Shown here: piece after piece, positions 27,141 through 35,590 of the stretch
Numbering within the stretch: position 1 is the first letter of the stretch
Layout of the letters: every line of letters starts with the position of its first letter
Assembly: GCA_031425035.1 (NCBI GenBank)
Contig: JANPIN010000016.1
Span: 1 to 64,000 of the forward strand
Length of the DNA: 64,000 nt
DNA from: M3007 sp031425035
Lineage (GTDB): Bacteria; Bacteroidota; Bacteroidia; Chitinophagales; Saprospiraceae
Direction of reading: 5' to 3'
Notes under the pieces: generated by a model
Told to the model about the DNA's origin: nothing
What the model saw: only the letters and a program-made list of their open reading frames with translations
Database searches by the model: none
Program-made: the position numbers and the translations under genes

Positions 27141-27294
27141 TAACCCCGAAATTGCCGATGAGACAACTTTGAGACCCGAACCTGTGGATACTCCAGAACT
27201 CCGGACTCAGATGAAGGAATTATTAGACTTCATTCTTCACTATTGTGAGATCCATCTCACAGAAGATGATGGGCTTAATGACGAAATAATATGA
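27100..27294 (+). CDS. Small acidic protein of the module, copy C
   Basis: Up to 64 aa from a TTG at 27100; an internal ATG gives MKELLDFILHYCEIHL. Conserved RPEPVDTPELRTQMKELL and acidic tail LTEDDGLNDE. Same ATGA coupling to the winged-helix gene as in the other modules. Start uncertain. Confidence 0.5.
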   Translation: MASGGPDRHTPRTCNPEIADETTLRPEPVDTPELRTQMKELLDFILHYCEIHLTEDDGLNDEII

Positions 27295-27713
27295 TCTATC
27301 AACAAACCACTCAAGTACCTAATAGTCTCTTTGATATTCACCTCCCTACCCTCACGGAGTCAGAATTGAAGTTGCTGATAATCATCATCCGGCAGACAAA
27401 TGGCTGGTATGACAAAGCAACTGGACGTCGGAAGACCAGGGACAGAATCTCTCATGGACAATTCATGAAGAAAACAGGGCTCTGCCGGCGGGTGATTTCC
27501 AGATCCTTGCAGAGTCTGGTTGAGAAAGGACTCATTACTGTAACTTGCGAGAATGGCAGGATCTTGCACAGATCGGAAGAGAGAAAAGGGATGGCGAGGT
27601 TGTTCTACTCCTTCCTGCAAGAGCCGGTGAGGCCGAGAGCGGTGCCATCGGGGATGTATGGTGTGAGGTCAATTGGAAACATCATCGGACGATCAGACTA
27701 TATGAGCTCCTAG
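27291..27713 (+). CDS. Phage replication protein O-like winged-helix protein, copy 3
   Basis: 140 aa and closest to copy 1, sharing the TGLCRRVISRSLQSL segment and the GRSDYMSS end (copies 2 and 4 have TGLSRRVITKALKSL). Two sub-lineages therefore alternate along the array (1 and 3 versus 2 and 4), which argues against simple local duplication. Heads cassette 3. Confidence 0.75.
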   Translation: MIYQQTTQVPNSLFDIHLPTLTESELKLLIIIIRQTNGWYDKATGRRKTRDRISHGQFMKKTGLCRRVISRSLQSLVEKGLITVTCENGRILHRSEERKGMARLFYSFLQEPVRPRAVPSGMYGVRSIGNIIGRSDYMSS

Positions 27714-27745
27714 ACAGAGCGCATAGTGAGATATATAATTTTGGT

Positions 27746-27937
27746 ATGAACCCAGAGGAATGGAAACCAGATTTCAGGGAAACAGCAGAGCGTGTAGTTA
27801 GAAGAGTTATGGAGGGCAATACTTCGGAAGAGATCGAAGAAGCCATCTGTAATTATGAAGAGTATTCCAAGGTCTGCTGGGAAATCGCGGAGAGGCTGGA
27901 GCGGGAGGGAAAAGAAGTTTTGTTGGATGAACATTAA
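27746..27937 (+). CDS. EEAICNYEEY-family small protein, copy 3
   Basis: 63 aa: EEWKPDFRETAERVVRRVME, EEIEEAICNYEEYSKVCWEI, AERLEREGKEVLLDEH. Ends before the basic tail of copy 2. Preceded by the same spacer as copy 1. Stop codons of this gene and the convergent HEPN gene overlap (27934-27937). Confidence 0.65.
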   Translation: MNPEEWKPDFRETAERVVRRVMEGNTSEEIEEAICNYEEYSKVCWEIAERLEREGKEVLLDEH

Positions 27938-29886
27938 ATAATTTTAATTAATCTCATTGGTAGATAATCTTGGTTATAATTAAGCCATTTCAATCTTATG
28001 TCATCATACCTTTTCGGATCTCCTGCCTTGGCAGCTTCTCTTAATTCTTCAAGAAATTTAAATTCCATTTGAGATTTCTCGTCTATGGATTCCTTGAACT
28101 TGTGTTTATTGTTTATAAGTGCCCAAGCAGGCAGATATATTACGAAGCCTGCATAACCAATATACTTGAGAATAAGGCAACCTACTAAATAATGCAGATC
28201 TAATGCAAGGGTCTCAAGTTCAAAGGTTTGTTCAATCGAAAGCGGAGTCCTTCCATGTAAATACTCGTTTCTTCTACCTATGTTTTCTTTATCTTTATCA
28301 GACAATTCAAGTCCATAAATTTGAAAAGGTATAACCAGTTTATCACGGTTAGTTGGTTGATTTATATTTTCCAATTTATTTTTTAAAATATTAACCCCTT
28401 CTTCGCCAATTACTGCTTGATATTGGGTCAAAGTGTCTGATAAGAGAGAGACTACTTCCTTCGCCAATTGCTTATCCTTTATTGGGTTAACTCTCTCAGA
28501 ATGTTTTTCACTTATAAAACTAGTCAATGTCTCAATTGCGACAGAGTATAAAGCACCTTGCTGGATTGGGTCCGAGTTGCCACTTGCACTAACTATTAAT
28601 TGCACTGCTCTTAATAGTTCTTCTTGCTCAAGCAAGGCGTTGCAAAAATTTGAAAATAATTGATTTGAAAATAATTCATGATATTTACGATATTTTTCTT
28701 GGTATGCCTGGCTTTCAGTTTTATAATTTTCAAAAAAGTAACGAGGGTTTATAATTTGTCTATTTGTATTGATTAATGCCAATTCTTTTTCATACCAAAC
28801 TCCTTCTATTTCTTCAAATAGATTTGAACTTGCACTAACATAATATGCAGTACCTCTATACAACTTTCCTGACAAGAATGCAAACGCTAACCTGATGATT
28901 TCAGTTTTTCCCTTAAAAGATGTAAGATCATCTCTATCCATGCAATCAATAATGATTAAACCATATTCTTTTAAGCAATAATAATGGTAAGATCTGCCTT
29001 GAATTGTTAATTCCGTGTAAGCACCTCCAGATCTAAAATAAGTACCTATTACTGTTGAGTGGACATTAAAATGTTCTTTGTCGAACACAATCGAATTAGT
29101 TCTTGCAAGTATATTCAATGGGGAAATCATATCAGTAACTTCCATGGAAAGTATTAATCGAAAAAAAGTATTCTTATAATCGGAGTTGACAACTTGATTG
29201 ATATGTGTGAATCTACCGGTCAATATTTGAGGCAAATAAGGATACTGAGTTGAGAAATCAGTAATCGAACTATCTTTAATTCTTAAAGTATCTACCTCGC
29301 TGATTAAAATCAATTCTTTATCTAGTCCATAACTATCCATATATTTAACGCCGCCGACATTAGGAAACTCACTCATGATAACCTGAAATTCATAGTATCC
29401 CGTTTGTGTTTCTAAAAACCTTATTGGATAAGATTTTCTAACAAGTTTATTTTCCAAGGTTTTATATTCTAATTCAACAGAATATTCTCCACCAGAAGAC
29501 ATATTTTGTATAGCCCTAATTGATGGGATTAATTTTTTCTCCAGAGCGTTTTCGAGCAATTTTGGCGCTTCTAATGGTTTGTCCAAATCGAAATCTCTAT
29601 CATCATGTTTAAATTTCTCCTGTATCTTGGTATAACCACTAATAAATATTTTGTTTACACCGAAGTATTTTCTAAATATAAATTTAGGCAAAAAATTTAA
29701 CTCTTTTGCTACTTTAGATCGATGAATACATTCATAAGGATTAGATGCTCCGTCTGGACAAAGGTGGTTATACCACACGACTGTAAATTCCTTTATTTTG
29801 CCTCGGATCACCAAAAGAATTATGTCTAAAGCCGTAAACGGTTTCGACCATTTATTCCGTCGTATTAAATAAAAATATTTATTCAT
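27934..29886 (-). CDS. HEPN-domain protein (putative ribonuclease), ApeA-like
   Basis: 650 aa. Near residue 540: GRRNEYLHGRTPLS, the R-x4-H motif of HEPN RNases, inside a helical region with long helices on each side (LETLALDLHYLVGCLILKY). The large N-terminal part is rich in beta-strands and could be a sensor. ApeA-type HEPN proteins with large N-terminal domains abort infection by cutting RNA. First-listed cargo of cassette 3; last of three same-strand cargo genes. Confidence 0.6.
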   Translation of the reverse strand: MNKYFYLIRRNKWSKPFTALDIILLVIRGKIKEFTVVWYNHLCPDGASNPYECIHRSKVAKELNFLPKFIFRKYFGVNKIFISGYTKIQEKFKHDDRDFDLDKPLEAPKLLENALEKKLIPSIRAIQNMSSGGEYSVELEYKTLENKLVRKSYPIRFLETQTGYYEFQVIMSEFPNVGGVKYMDSYGLDKELILISEVDTLRIKDSSITDFSTQYPYLPQILTGRFTHINQVVNSDYKNTFFRLILSMEVTDMISPLNILARTNSIVFDKEHFNVHSTVIGTYFRSGGAYTELTIQGRSYHYYCLKEYGLIIIDCMDRDDLTSFKGKTEIIRLAFAFLSGKLYRGTAYYVSASSNLFEEIEGVWYEKELALINTNRQIINPRYFFENYKTESQAYQEKYRKYHELFSNQLFSNFCNALLEQEELLRAVQLIVSASGNSDPIQQGALYSVAIETLTSFISEKHSERVNPIKDKQLAKEVVSLLSDTLTQYQAVIGEEGVNILKNKLENINQPTNRDKLVIPFQIYGLELSDKDKENIGRRNEYLHGRTPLSIEQTFELETLALDLHYLVGCLILKYIGYAGFVIYLPAWALINNKHKFKESIDEKSQMEFKFLEELREAAKAGDPKRYDDIRLKWLNYNQDYLPMRLIKII

Positions 29887-30048
29887 AAGGAAAATTCGTA
29901 GTTTCCGTTTGTGATTTTTTTTGATTTCAGATCTTCAAGCAAAGGATAAAATTGAGCGGCAAAAATATAGACAGATTTCATTCAAAAGGCGAGCAAGAAA
30001 TAGGCAGGGAATGCCAACGATGGGTATTACAAACATGACAAAAACAGA

Positions 30049-31617
30049 TTAGGGAAACCCTAAATAACTGAACTTCAAGTTTAACTTTGACTGTACATAA
30101 GTCACAAAAGCCTCGTCACTTTCGTTGGCTACAACTGGCCCTACCACAACGCAATAAATTTCTTTTTGTCCTTGATGTCGATAGACATATTCCAACAATT
30201 GGCCTAATGCCTCCCGTATGCAGCGAGACGGCCGAAAATCTTTTTTGACTTCATAAAATGTAATTCTACTGTCTTCAACAAGTCGGATATCAACATAATT
30301 TTCTTCCATTCTTACCATCTCCGCACCATGCGTTTCCCTGAGATAAGCAGCAAATCTTTCTTGAAGGCGGTTGTGGTCACGGTTAATCGTACACTCTCCA
30401 ATAGCACGTCGCACTGATGTTCCTGTATTCACTGACTCCATTGCTCGTCTTAACGGGCCATTTAATACGACCGCTAACTGTGCAGAATTTTGTACCGCGC
30501 ACTGGCCAAATATCACTTTTCTATTGCTTTCATTTACGACACGCGTTACGGCACTCCTGTATGCACCAATAGGCAATTCACGTGGCCCTTCATAAGGAAT
30601 AAACTGAACCTGGAGGCAATGACCTAATACTGGGTCGTATGAGTAAACTTGACCGGCGCATTCTACCACGACCGCAAGCATGGCAATTTCAAGCACCCCT
30701 CGCCCTTCTTTTGGATAACTTCGGTTTTTGACAGCAACCAAATCACCCGGGCGGATATTCAGGAAAGTGTACAATTGGTCGTTTGCCGTATTTAGTTCTT
30801 GGCAACCATTTTCTTCGAGATATTGCCTAAGCGCCTCTTTGTTGTCATCCCCATAATATGCTGCAAGGCTAAGTCCAAGTGGCCCATAGTCGGTACTAAC
30901 AACACCTGCAGAACGCATACTTGGTAACATATCTTTATTGTCGTGCTCTCCATATTTTGATCCGATAATGTAGTATTCGAGAGGTTTGATTTTACCTACA
31001 TATTCGTCAAGACGGTGGTAGAGCCAATGACTGTAATCATAAATGGACATGTCCGGTGGGCGAAGCGAGGCCACATATCGGTTCATAGCCGCACAGGAAG
31101 ACATGTCTACTTCTCCCTTCCCGCCAAGCGACACAACAATCACTTTCAACTTTTCTGCCTTGTATATTGGCATAAGAGTATTCAGATCTGCATATATAAA
31201 CGCCGTTTTCCATTTCAACCGATCATCCAAGTCAATAGCATCAATGATGTCAAATTGGCCGTTTTGCGCACTTCGGACTACATCAAGCAGTAAGGTTTTT
31301 ACCTTATCAAATGCCTCCTCTTTGGTTTGACCATACCTGGCTTTAAAACTGTAGTCTCCATCAGCACGTGTACCACGCTCCTCTTTGTGCGGATTCCCTC
31401 GCGCTCGGTCGTATATCCCAAATTTATACGAATCGTAGCCTTTGATACGCCCCAATATGTCGGTGTGGTGTTCGATCCAGTGGCAATAGGTGTCACCACC
31501 GCTTACCTGCTTAATTAAGTTGTACTCCTGCAAAGTCATTTTTCCCATGATTGTTAAGGGCCACCGGCGCTGAAAGGCAAAGCGGTTTTCTTCCTTTTCG
31601 TTATGCTTTTTATCCAT
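30049..31617 (-). CDS. Restriction-like protein with C-terminal PD-(D/E)XK nuclease
   Basis: 522 aa. N-terminal about 30-110 has CHWIEHHTDILGRIKGYDSY and KFGIYDR, a motif I associate with the N-terminal domain of some McrB-like ATPases. No Walker A is visible. Residues about 430-475: VDIRLVEDSRITFYEVKKDF then SRCIREALGQLLEYVYR, a classic D-(x)n-ExK restriction fold with the following Q/helix. Likely DNA-targeting effector. Middle cargo gene of cassette 3, 162 bp from the HEPN gene. Confidence 0.6.
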   Translation of the reverse strand: MDKKHNEKEENRFAFQRRWPLTIMGKMTLQEYNLIKQVSGGDTYCHWIEHHTDILGRIKGYDSYKFGIYDRARGNPHKEERGTRADGDYSFKARYGQTKEEAFDKVKTLLLDVVRSAQNGQFDIIDAIDLDDRLKWKTAFIYADLNTLMPIYKAEKLKVIVVSLGGKGEVDMSSCAAMNRYVASLRPPDMSIYDYSHWLYHRLDEYVGKIKPLEYYIIGSKYGEHDNKDMLPSMRSAGVVSTDYGPLGLSLAAYYGDDNKEALRQYLEENGCQELNTANDQLYTFLNIRPGDLVAVKNRSYPKEGRGVLEIAMLAVVVECAGQVYSYDPVLGHCLQVQFIPYEGPRELPIGAYRSAVTRVVNESNRKVIFGQCAVQNSAQLAVVLNGPLRRAMESVNTGTSVRRAIGECTINRDHNRLQERFAAYLRETHGAEMVRMEENYVDIRLVEDSRITFYEVKKDFRPSRCIREALGQLLEYVYRHQGQKEIYCVVVGPVVANESDEAFVTYVQSKLNLKFSYLGFP

Positions 31618-31745
31618 AGATCAATCTTTGTAAATGCTTTTGCTTTACTCTGGCAAATATGGAGCCATTATTATGCTAAAAGTGAAAAACAGCCTCTATC
31701 ATTCCAAACTAAGAGTAGGAAAACTCTTTACTTTAAAAAATCATC

Positions 31746-32519
31746 TTAAACTAAATCAATATATGCTTCTATTATTGGTATCAACTTATCCGAAGAAGGA
31801 GGGGTGTAATTAGGTGATTGCGTTAAAAATATGAAATCGTACTTGCCGGCGCTTCGAAAATCTGAGTAGCTAATAATATTAAATGGCACGTCAGGTTCGA
31901 CTGAGACAGGGGTAGTCCTTTTTGCCATTCCTAAAAAATCACCCGTATTTATTATTTTATTCATAGCCTCAGGCGTATATTGTCTAAGTTGTAAATGGGT
32001 GCTATTGATATCAAAGTTTTTAAAAATAAAAGGTGGTAAGTCTTTTATCCAGTCCGGCCTATTAATATAATTTAATTGCGCAATCCAACGACAAGCCAGT
32101 GCAAATGAAAGAAAATTACCCTCACTCAATCCATCACTTCCATTTACTCTATCTGGATAACTCCTATCCACTAAGTTCCTAGAAAGAATATCTGTTGCTA
32201 TATATTTATAGCAACCATCCCCCATACCAAGATCTGCATGAGCATCTACATGATCAATAACAAATTTCAAAGTAAAATTGTGGGTTTCTTGTAAGGTTCG
32301 CAAAAAATAGAAAACCTCATCATGATGAATAAAAATTTTCCCGGGGCTTCTATTTAACCTACTAAGGCCACAGTTATTTTCAAGAAAATCAACCACTTGG
32401 CTTCCTTTCCACGGAAGGTAAGTCTTATTGAGTCTTCTTTTCTCTACACCCCCGAAAGCAGTGTATTTCATATTTAGAAAAAAATCTAAATCAATGTCCA
32501 AAATTGCAATGGTTTTCAT
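31746..32519 (-). CDS. UPF0489 family protein (arginase/deacetylase-like fold)
   Basis: 257 aa. Starts KTIAILDIDLDFFLN, then WKGSQVVDFLENNCGLSR, IHHDEVFYFLR and DHVDAHADLGMGD. The DxDxD, HHDE and DxHAD groups are typical of UPF0489 proteins, which are thought to share the metal-binding arginase/histone deacetylase fold. Activity unknown. First gene of the minus-strand trio of cassette 3; the partner status with HEPN and nuclease genes is inferred from neighbourhood only. Confidence 0.75.
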   Translation of the reverse strand: MKTIAILDIDLDFFLNMKYTAFGGVEKRRLNKTYLPWKGSQVVDFLENNCGLSRLNRSPGKIFIHHDEVFYFLRTLQETHNFTLKFVIDHVDAHADLGMGDGCYKYIATDILSRNLVDRSYPDRVNGSDGLSEGNFLSFALACRWIAQLNYINRPDWIKDLPPFIFKNFDINSTHLQLRQYTPEAMNKIINTGDFLGMAKRTTPVSVEPDVPFNIISYSDFRSAGKYDFIFLTQSPNYTPPSSDKLIPIIEAYIDLV

Positions 32520-32830
32520 GCAAGGTGATTTTTCAAATACGAGAGCAAATCAATGAATTGTTAATCTAATATCATTCACTAAAGATAACTCTAACTTTAT
32601 ATCAGTGAACTTATTTACTTAGCTGTAGCAGAGAAGAAAAACCGTCGTTTGATCGGTTGTATGTAAGAGATAAGCTAGAACTGAGCTGCATAAATTCAAA
32701 GCAAAAATACATTAAAATTTGAATGTATTTTTGTCTTTTGTGCCGAATAACCTGCCCAGGTATAACCCTGTAAAAGCCTCAAAATACCGTGCATCAGAAA
32801 AAAGTTAACATTTAAATTCTATCCTATAGA
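32520..32830. other. Gap without a recognisable gene
   Basis: 310 AT-rich bases between the UPF0489 gene and element D. No open frame of note, no hairpin followed by T run. It must hold the promoter of the minus-strand UPF0489 gene, but no exact TAnnTTTG box was located with confidence. Confidence 0.4.
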
Positions 32831-32986
32831 AAGTTCGAGGTTTTCATTTGGGGTCTTGCCAAAACTTTGGAAGTCAATATCCTCAAAATTAGGTTTCACC
32901 TATATTTGATAATAGTGATCCGTCAAAGACGGCATAAGTTGCCAATTTGGCAAGTGGCGGCCCTCTTCGGGTTACACCTCGAACTT
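32831..32986 (+). repeat. 156-nt nested inverted-repeat element, copy D
   Basis: AAGTTCGAGGT (32831-32841) and ACCTCGAACTT (32976-32986); the same inner GGGGTCTTGCCAA / TTGGCAAG...GGCCC pairing and the CCGTCAAAGACGG hairpin. In this copy the centre reads TATATTTG, an exact TAnnTTTG promoter box. Core GTGGCGGCCC starts at 32954. Exactly the same length as copies B and C although the loop sequence has drifted. Confidence 0.75.
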
Positions 32987-33145
32987 GTACCCCCCGAAAA
33001 TGCCGCTGAGACAAGTATACGCCCCGAACCTGTGGATAGTCCAGAACTCCGGGCCCAGATGAAGGAATTATTAGACTTCATCCTTGAGTACTGTGAATTA
33101 CACAGTAATGAGGATGATGAGGATAACGAAAAAGAAAATATATGA
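32954..33145 (+). pseudogene. Small acidic protein of the module, copy D, frame changed
   Basis: The conserved peptide ETSIRPEPVDSPELRAQMKELL is present, but six C instead of five near 32990 shift the upstream frame, so the SGGPLRVTPRTC part is lost. If the real start is the internal ATG at 33059 (MKELLDFILEYCELH) the protein is intact at 28 aa. This copy argues that the DNA around the core is conserved as a site, not as coding sequence. Confidence 0.5.
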
Positions 33146-33579
33146 TGTACCAACAAATCACACAAGTGCCTAATGTAGTGTTTGATATTCACCTACCCTC
33201 TCTGACTGAGTCGGAATTGAAGTTGCTCCTGGTCATCATCCGGCAGACCTTTGGCTGGTTTGATAAAGCTACCGGGCAAAGGAAGACCAGGGACCGGATT
33301 TCCCACGGGCAATTTATGAAGAAGACGGGACTGTCCCGGAGAGTGATCACCAAGGCGCTCAAGAGTTTGATTGATAAGAATTTAGTTACGGTAACCTGTG
33401 AGAATGGCAAAACCTTGCACCAGGCAGTGGAACGTAAAGGGGTATCTAAGCTGTTCTATTCCTTCCTGCAGGAGCCGGTGAGGCATAAGGTGGTGCCGAT
33501 GCGGATGTATGGGGTAAAAACGATTGGCAGTCTACTCATTCAACAGAGTTTTCAATTCCCTGCTCGAAGAGCAGACTAG
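33142..33579 (+). CDS. Phage replication protein O-like winged-helix protein, copy 4
   Basis: 145 aa; LTESELKLLLVIIRQTFGWF, TRDRISHGQFMKKTGL, RRVITKALKSLIDKNLVTV and FYSFLQEPVRHK. Belongs to the copy 2 sub-lineage. C-terminus differs (PARRAD). ATGA start overlap preserved. Heads cassette 4. Confidence 0.75.
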   Translation: MMYQQITQVPNVVFDIHLPSLTESELKLLLVIIRQTFGWFDKATGQRKTRDRISHGQFMKKTGLSRRVITKALKSLIDKNLVTVTCENGKTLHQAVERKGVSKLFYSFLQEPVRHKVVPMRMYGVKTIGSLLIQQSFQFPARRAD

Positions 33580-33611
33580 ACAGCCCAACAGGTATATGAT
33601 ACTTTTCGAGC

Positions 33612-33821
33612 ATGAACACACATAAATCCGCCAAGACAGAAGAGTTCGTCAGAGATCTCATGCCGAATGCTACCGAGGAAGAGATTGAAGAAGCGATATG
33701 TAACTTTCAAGAGTATTTAGGAGTAGTGATGAAAATTACTGACCGGCTGGAGCAGGAGGGGAAAAAGGTCATTACTGAGCCAGAAACAGCAACCCATAGA
33801 GATAACTTGATTTCCAAGTGA
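33612..33821 (+). CDS. EEAICNYEEY-family small protein, copy 4
   Basis: 69 aa, the most divergent intact copy: TEEFVRDLMPNATEEEIEEA, ICNFQEYLGVVMKITDRLEQ, EGKKV. Its N-terminus is closer to copy 0 at 15304 (FVREL...) than to the EEWKPDFR copies, again showing two lineages in the array. Confidence 0.65.
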   Translation: MNTHKSAKTEEFVRDLMPNATEEEIEEAICNFQEYLGVVMKITDRLEQEGKKVITEPETATHRDNLISK

Positions 33822-33982
33822 TACCGTTTTAGCCTAAAGATCTTTATGATCCATAAAAATTTGCAGAATCCAACAAATAAAATCCTGAAAATTAGATGAA
33901 AAAGCAAAACTTATATACTTTAGCGGCCAATATTTCATATATAGGAATATTTGATCTTTGGATCCATACAAATTAAAAAACC

Positions 33983-34882
33983 ATGTCTTTTTTAAGATAC
34001 CTAGGTACGAATTTTATTTTATTATTGGCAATTTCTATCGACGCATGCGTTATAGGAATATTACTTAATAAGCCAAACGGTGTTCGTGAAGATGATCATG
34101 TTTGGCTTGTTTATTATTCAAATTTATTGCTAGCGTTTTTAGCAATAATATTTTTTCTTAGATTAACCTATTTACAGGTGGCATGGGGGAGAAAAAAGAG
34201 ATATGTATTAGCATTTAATATTCTAAACCAAGGTTTTGCTGAATTACACGAACTTGAAAGGTCAGAAAGTCCAGAACCGCTTATAAAATTCAATTATTTA
34301 GAAAAATTTTCTGATGCGCTTGCCCAGACATTTAGTCATATTACAAATGCTCAGTGCAGTGTATGTATTAAAGTCTTATCTGAGTATAACAACCGCCTAG
34401 AAGTATGGACTCTAGTTCGTGATTCTGTTTCAAATAATTCAAGACCCTTACAAAAGAAGGATAAAGCAAAAAACTTGCATCATTGGGTTGATGCGAACAC
34501 AGATTTTATTACTATCATTCAAAATATGGCTTCCGCTAAAAAGCCATATTTTTGCTGTAATAATTTGCTATGGCTAAATGGCTATAAAAATACAAGGATA
34601 GCAGATAATAGCAAACAAGTTTCTAATAATTTTACAGTGAGTCAATTTCATAAAATGCGAACATGGCCTCTTCCGTATCGTAGCTCTTTTGTAGTTCCTA
34701 TTATTCCAGGATATTTTAATTCAAATAGATATGGAAAACTTGCAGGTTTTTTGTGCATTGATTCACAGCAAACAGGAATTTTCAAAGAAAAATATGATTT
34801 ATCAATCATTCAAGGTGTAGCTGATGGCCTTTACAATGTATTAGTTAAATATTATGATTTATTTGAATATAACGTTCATTAA
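33983..34882 (+). CDS. Membrane-anchored GAF-like sensor protein
   Basis: 299 aa. Two N-terminal transmembrane helices (about 8-28 and 42-66: FILLLAISIDACVIGILL and LLAFLAIIFFLRLTYL), then a soluble domain with GAF-like features: KVLSEYNNRLEVWTLVRDS early, and SSFVVPIIPG... LAGFLCIDSQQTGIFKEKYD late. Two-TM plus sensor proteins appear in several predicted membrane-effector defence systems. Cargo of cassette 4 with the following small gene 11 nt downstream. Confidence 0.5.
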   Translation: MSFLRYLGTNFILLLAISIDACVIGILLNKPNGVREDDHVWLVYYSNLLLAFLAIIFFLRLTYLQVAWGRKKRYVLAFNILNQGFAELHELERSESPEPLIKFNYLEKFSDALAQTFSHITNAQCSVCIKVLSEYNNRLEVWTLVRDSVSNNSRPLQKKDKAKNLHHWVDANTDFITIIQNMASAKKPYFCCNNLLWLNGYKNTRIADNSKQVSNNFTVSQFHKMRTWPLPYRSSFVVPIIPGYFNSNRYGKLAGFLCIDSQQTGIFKEKYDLSIIQGVADGLYNVLVKYYDLFEYNVH

Positions 34883-34893
34883 ACATTTAAACT

Positions 34894-35103
34894 TTGTCTA
34901 ACATGACCAGGAAAAAAAGTTCAACAACTTCATCTTTTACGTTTGAAAAAAACGTCAATGATAGCTATTACACCATAACCACATTTGACGACCAAGGTAA
35001 GGAAGTTAAATTACAAGCCTTAGTTTTTAACAAGGAGATGGTGCAAAGAGACATTGAAAATAAGGAAGCCAGAAGCAACAACAATGAATTGGCCTCGGAA
35101 TAA
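34894..35103 (+). CDS. Small protein cotranscribed with the GAF-like gene
   Basis: 69 aa, charged, with a short beta-rich N-terminal half (YYTITTFDDQGKEVKLQALV) and a helical, Asn/Glu-rich end. No family recognised. Its stop lies inside the terminator stem, so it is the last gene of this transcript. Confidence 0.5.
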   Translation: MSNMTRKKSSTTSSFTFEKNVNDSYYTITTFDDQGKEVKLQALVFNKEMVQRDIENKEARSNNNELASE

Positions 35104-35119
35104 CCCGAGGTCTTTTTTT
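35093..35119 (+). terminator. Rho-independent terminator
   Basis: CCTCGG - AATAAC - CCGAGG then TCTTTTTTT. Stem overlaps the last codons of the 69-aa gene. Strong, simple terminator. Confidence 0.85.
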
Positions 35120-35140
35120 ATGAAACTTATTAGAATATTA

Positions 35141-35454
35141 TGACCAACAAACCTTTTAAGTTATCCAATAGCGTGGTTGATCGCATTTTACTGAATTAAC
35201 AGGAGCGGAAGCAAATTTGCTCATTGTCATCTTCCAGCAAACGCATGGATGGTTTTATAAGACGACGGGCAAAAGAAGACCCGAGATCGGAAGTTTGATA
35301 GACAATGGTTTGGTTACGGTTACCTGTGAGAATGGTAAGATGGTCCATCGAGCTGAAGAGCGGAAAGGAATGGCCAGGTTATTCTACTCTTTCCTGCAGG
35401 AGCCGATTATACAGAGAGCAGTACCCATGCGCATGTATGGGTACTGCAGGCAGA
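35141..35454 (+). pseudogene. Phage replication protein O-like winged-helix gene, copy 5, degraded
   Basis: Start MTNKPFKLSNSVVD resembles the family N-terminus; a frameshift/stop follows at about 35198; then LIVIFQQTHGWFYKTTGKRR joins directly to SLIDNGLVTVTCENGKMVHR. The RDRISHGQFMKKTGL helix-turn-helix region (about 25 codons) is deleted. The end FYSFLQEPIIQRAVPMRMYG is preserved. Clear remnant of a fifth module. Confidence 0.75.
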
Positions 35455-35489
35455 AGAGATTATCGCACTCTCCGGATATCATCACATAG

Positions 35490-35590
35490 TCAATTAAGTC
35501 TAAGAATGGTCCGACGCAGATAAAACAATTGCTAGACTTTATCCTACAAATATTTTTAAGACCCATATTAATGAGGAGGATAACACTAAT
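35490..35590 (+). pseudogene. Remnant of a sixth module head (acidic ORF)
   Basis: GTCCGACGCAGATAAAACAA then TTGCTAGACTTTATCCTACA corresponds to the PELRAQMKELLDFIL part of the acidic ORF, followed by AATGAGGAGGATAAC (NEEDN). No core and no winged-helix gene remain; the SEC-C gene starts immediately after on the other strand. Confidence 0.5.
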
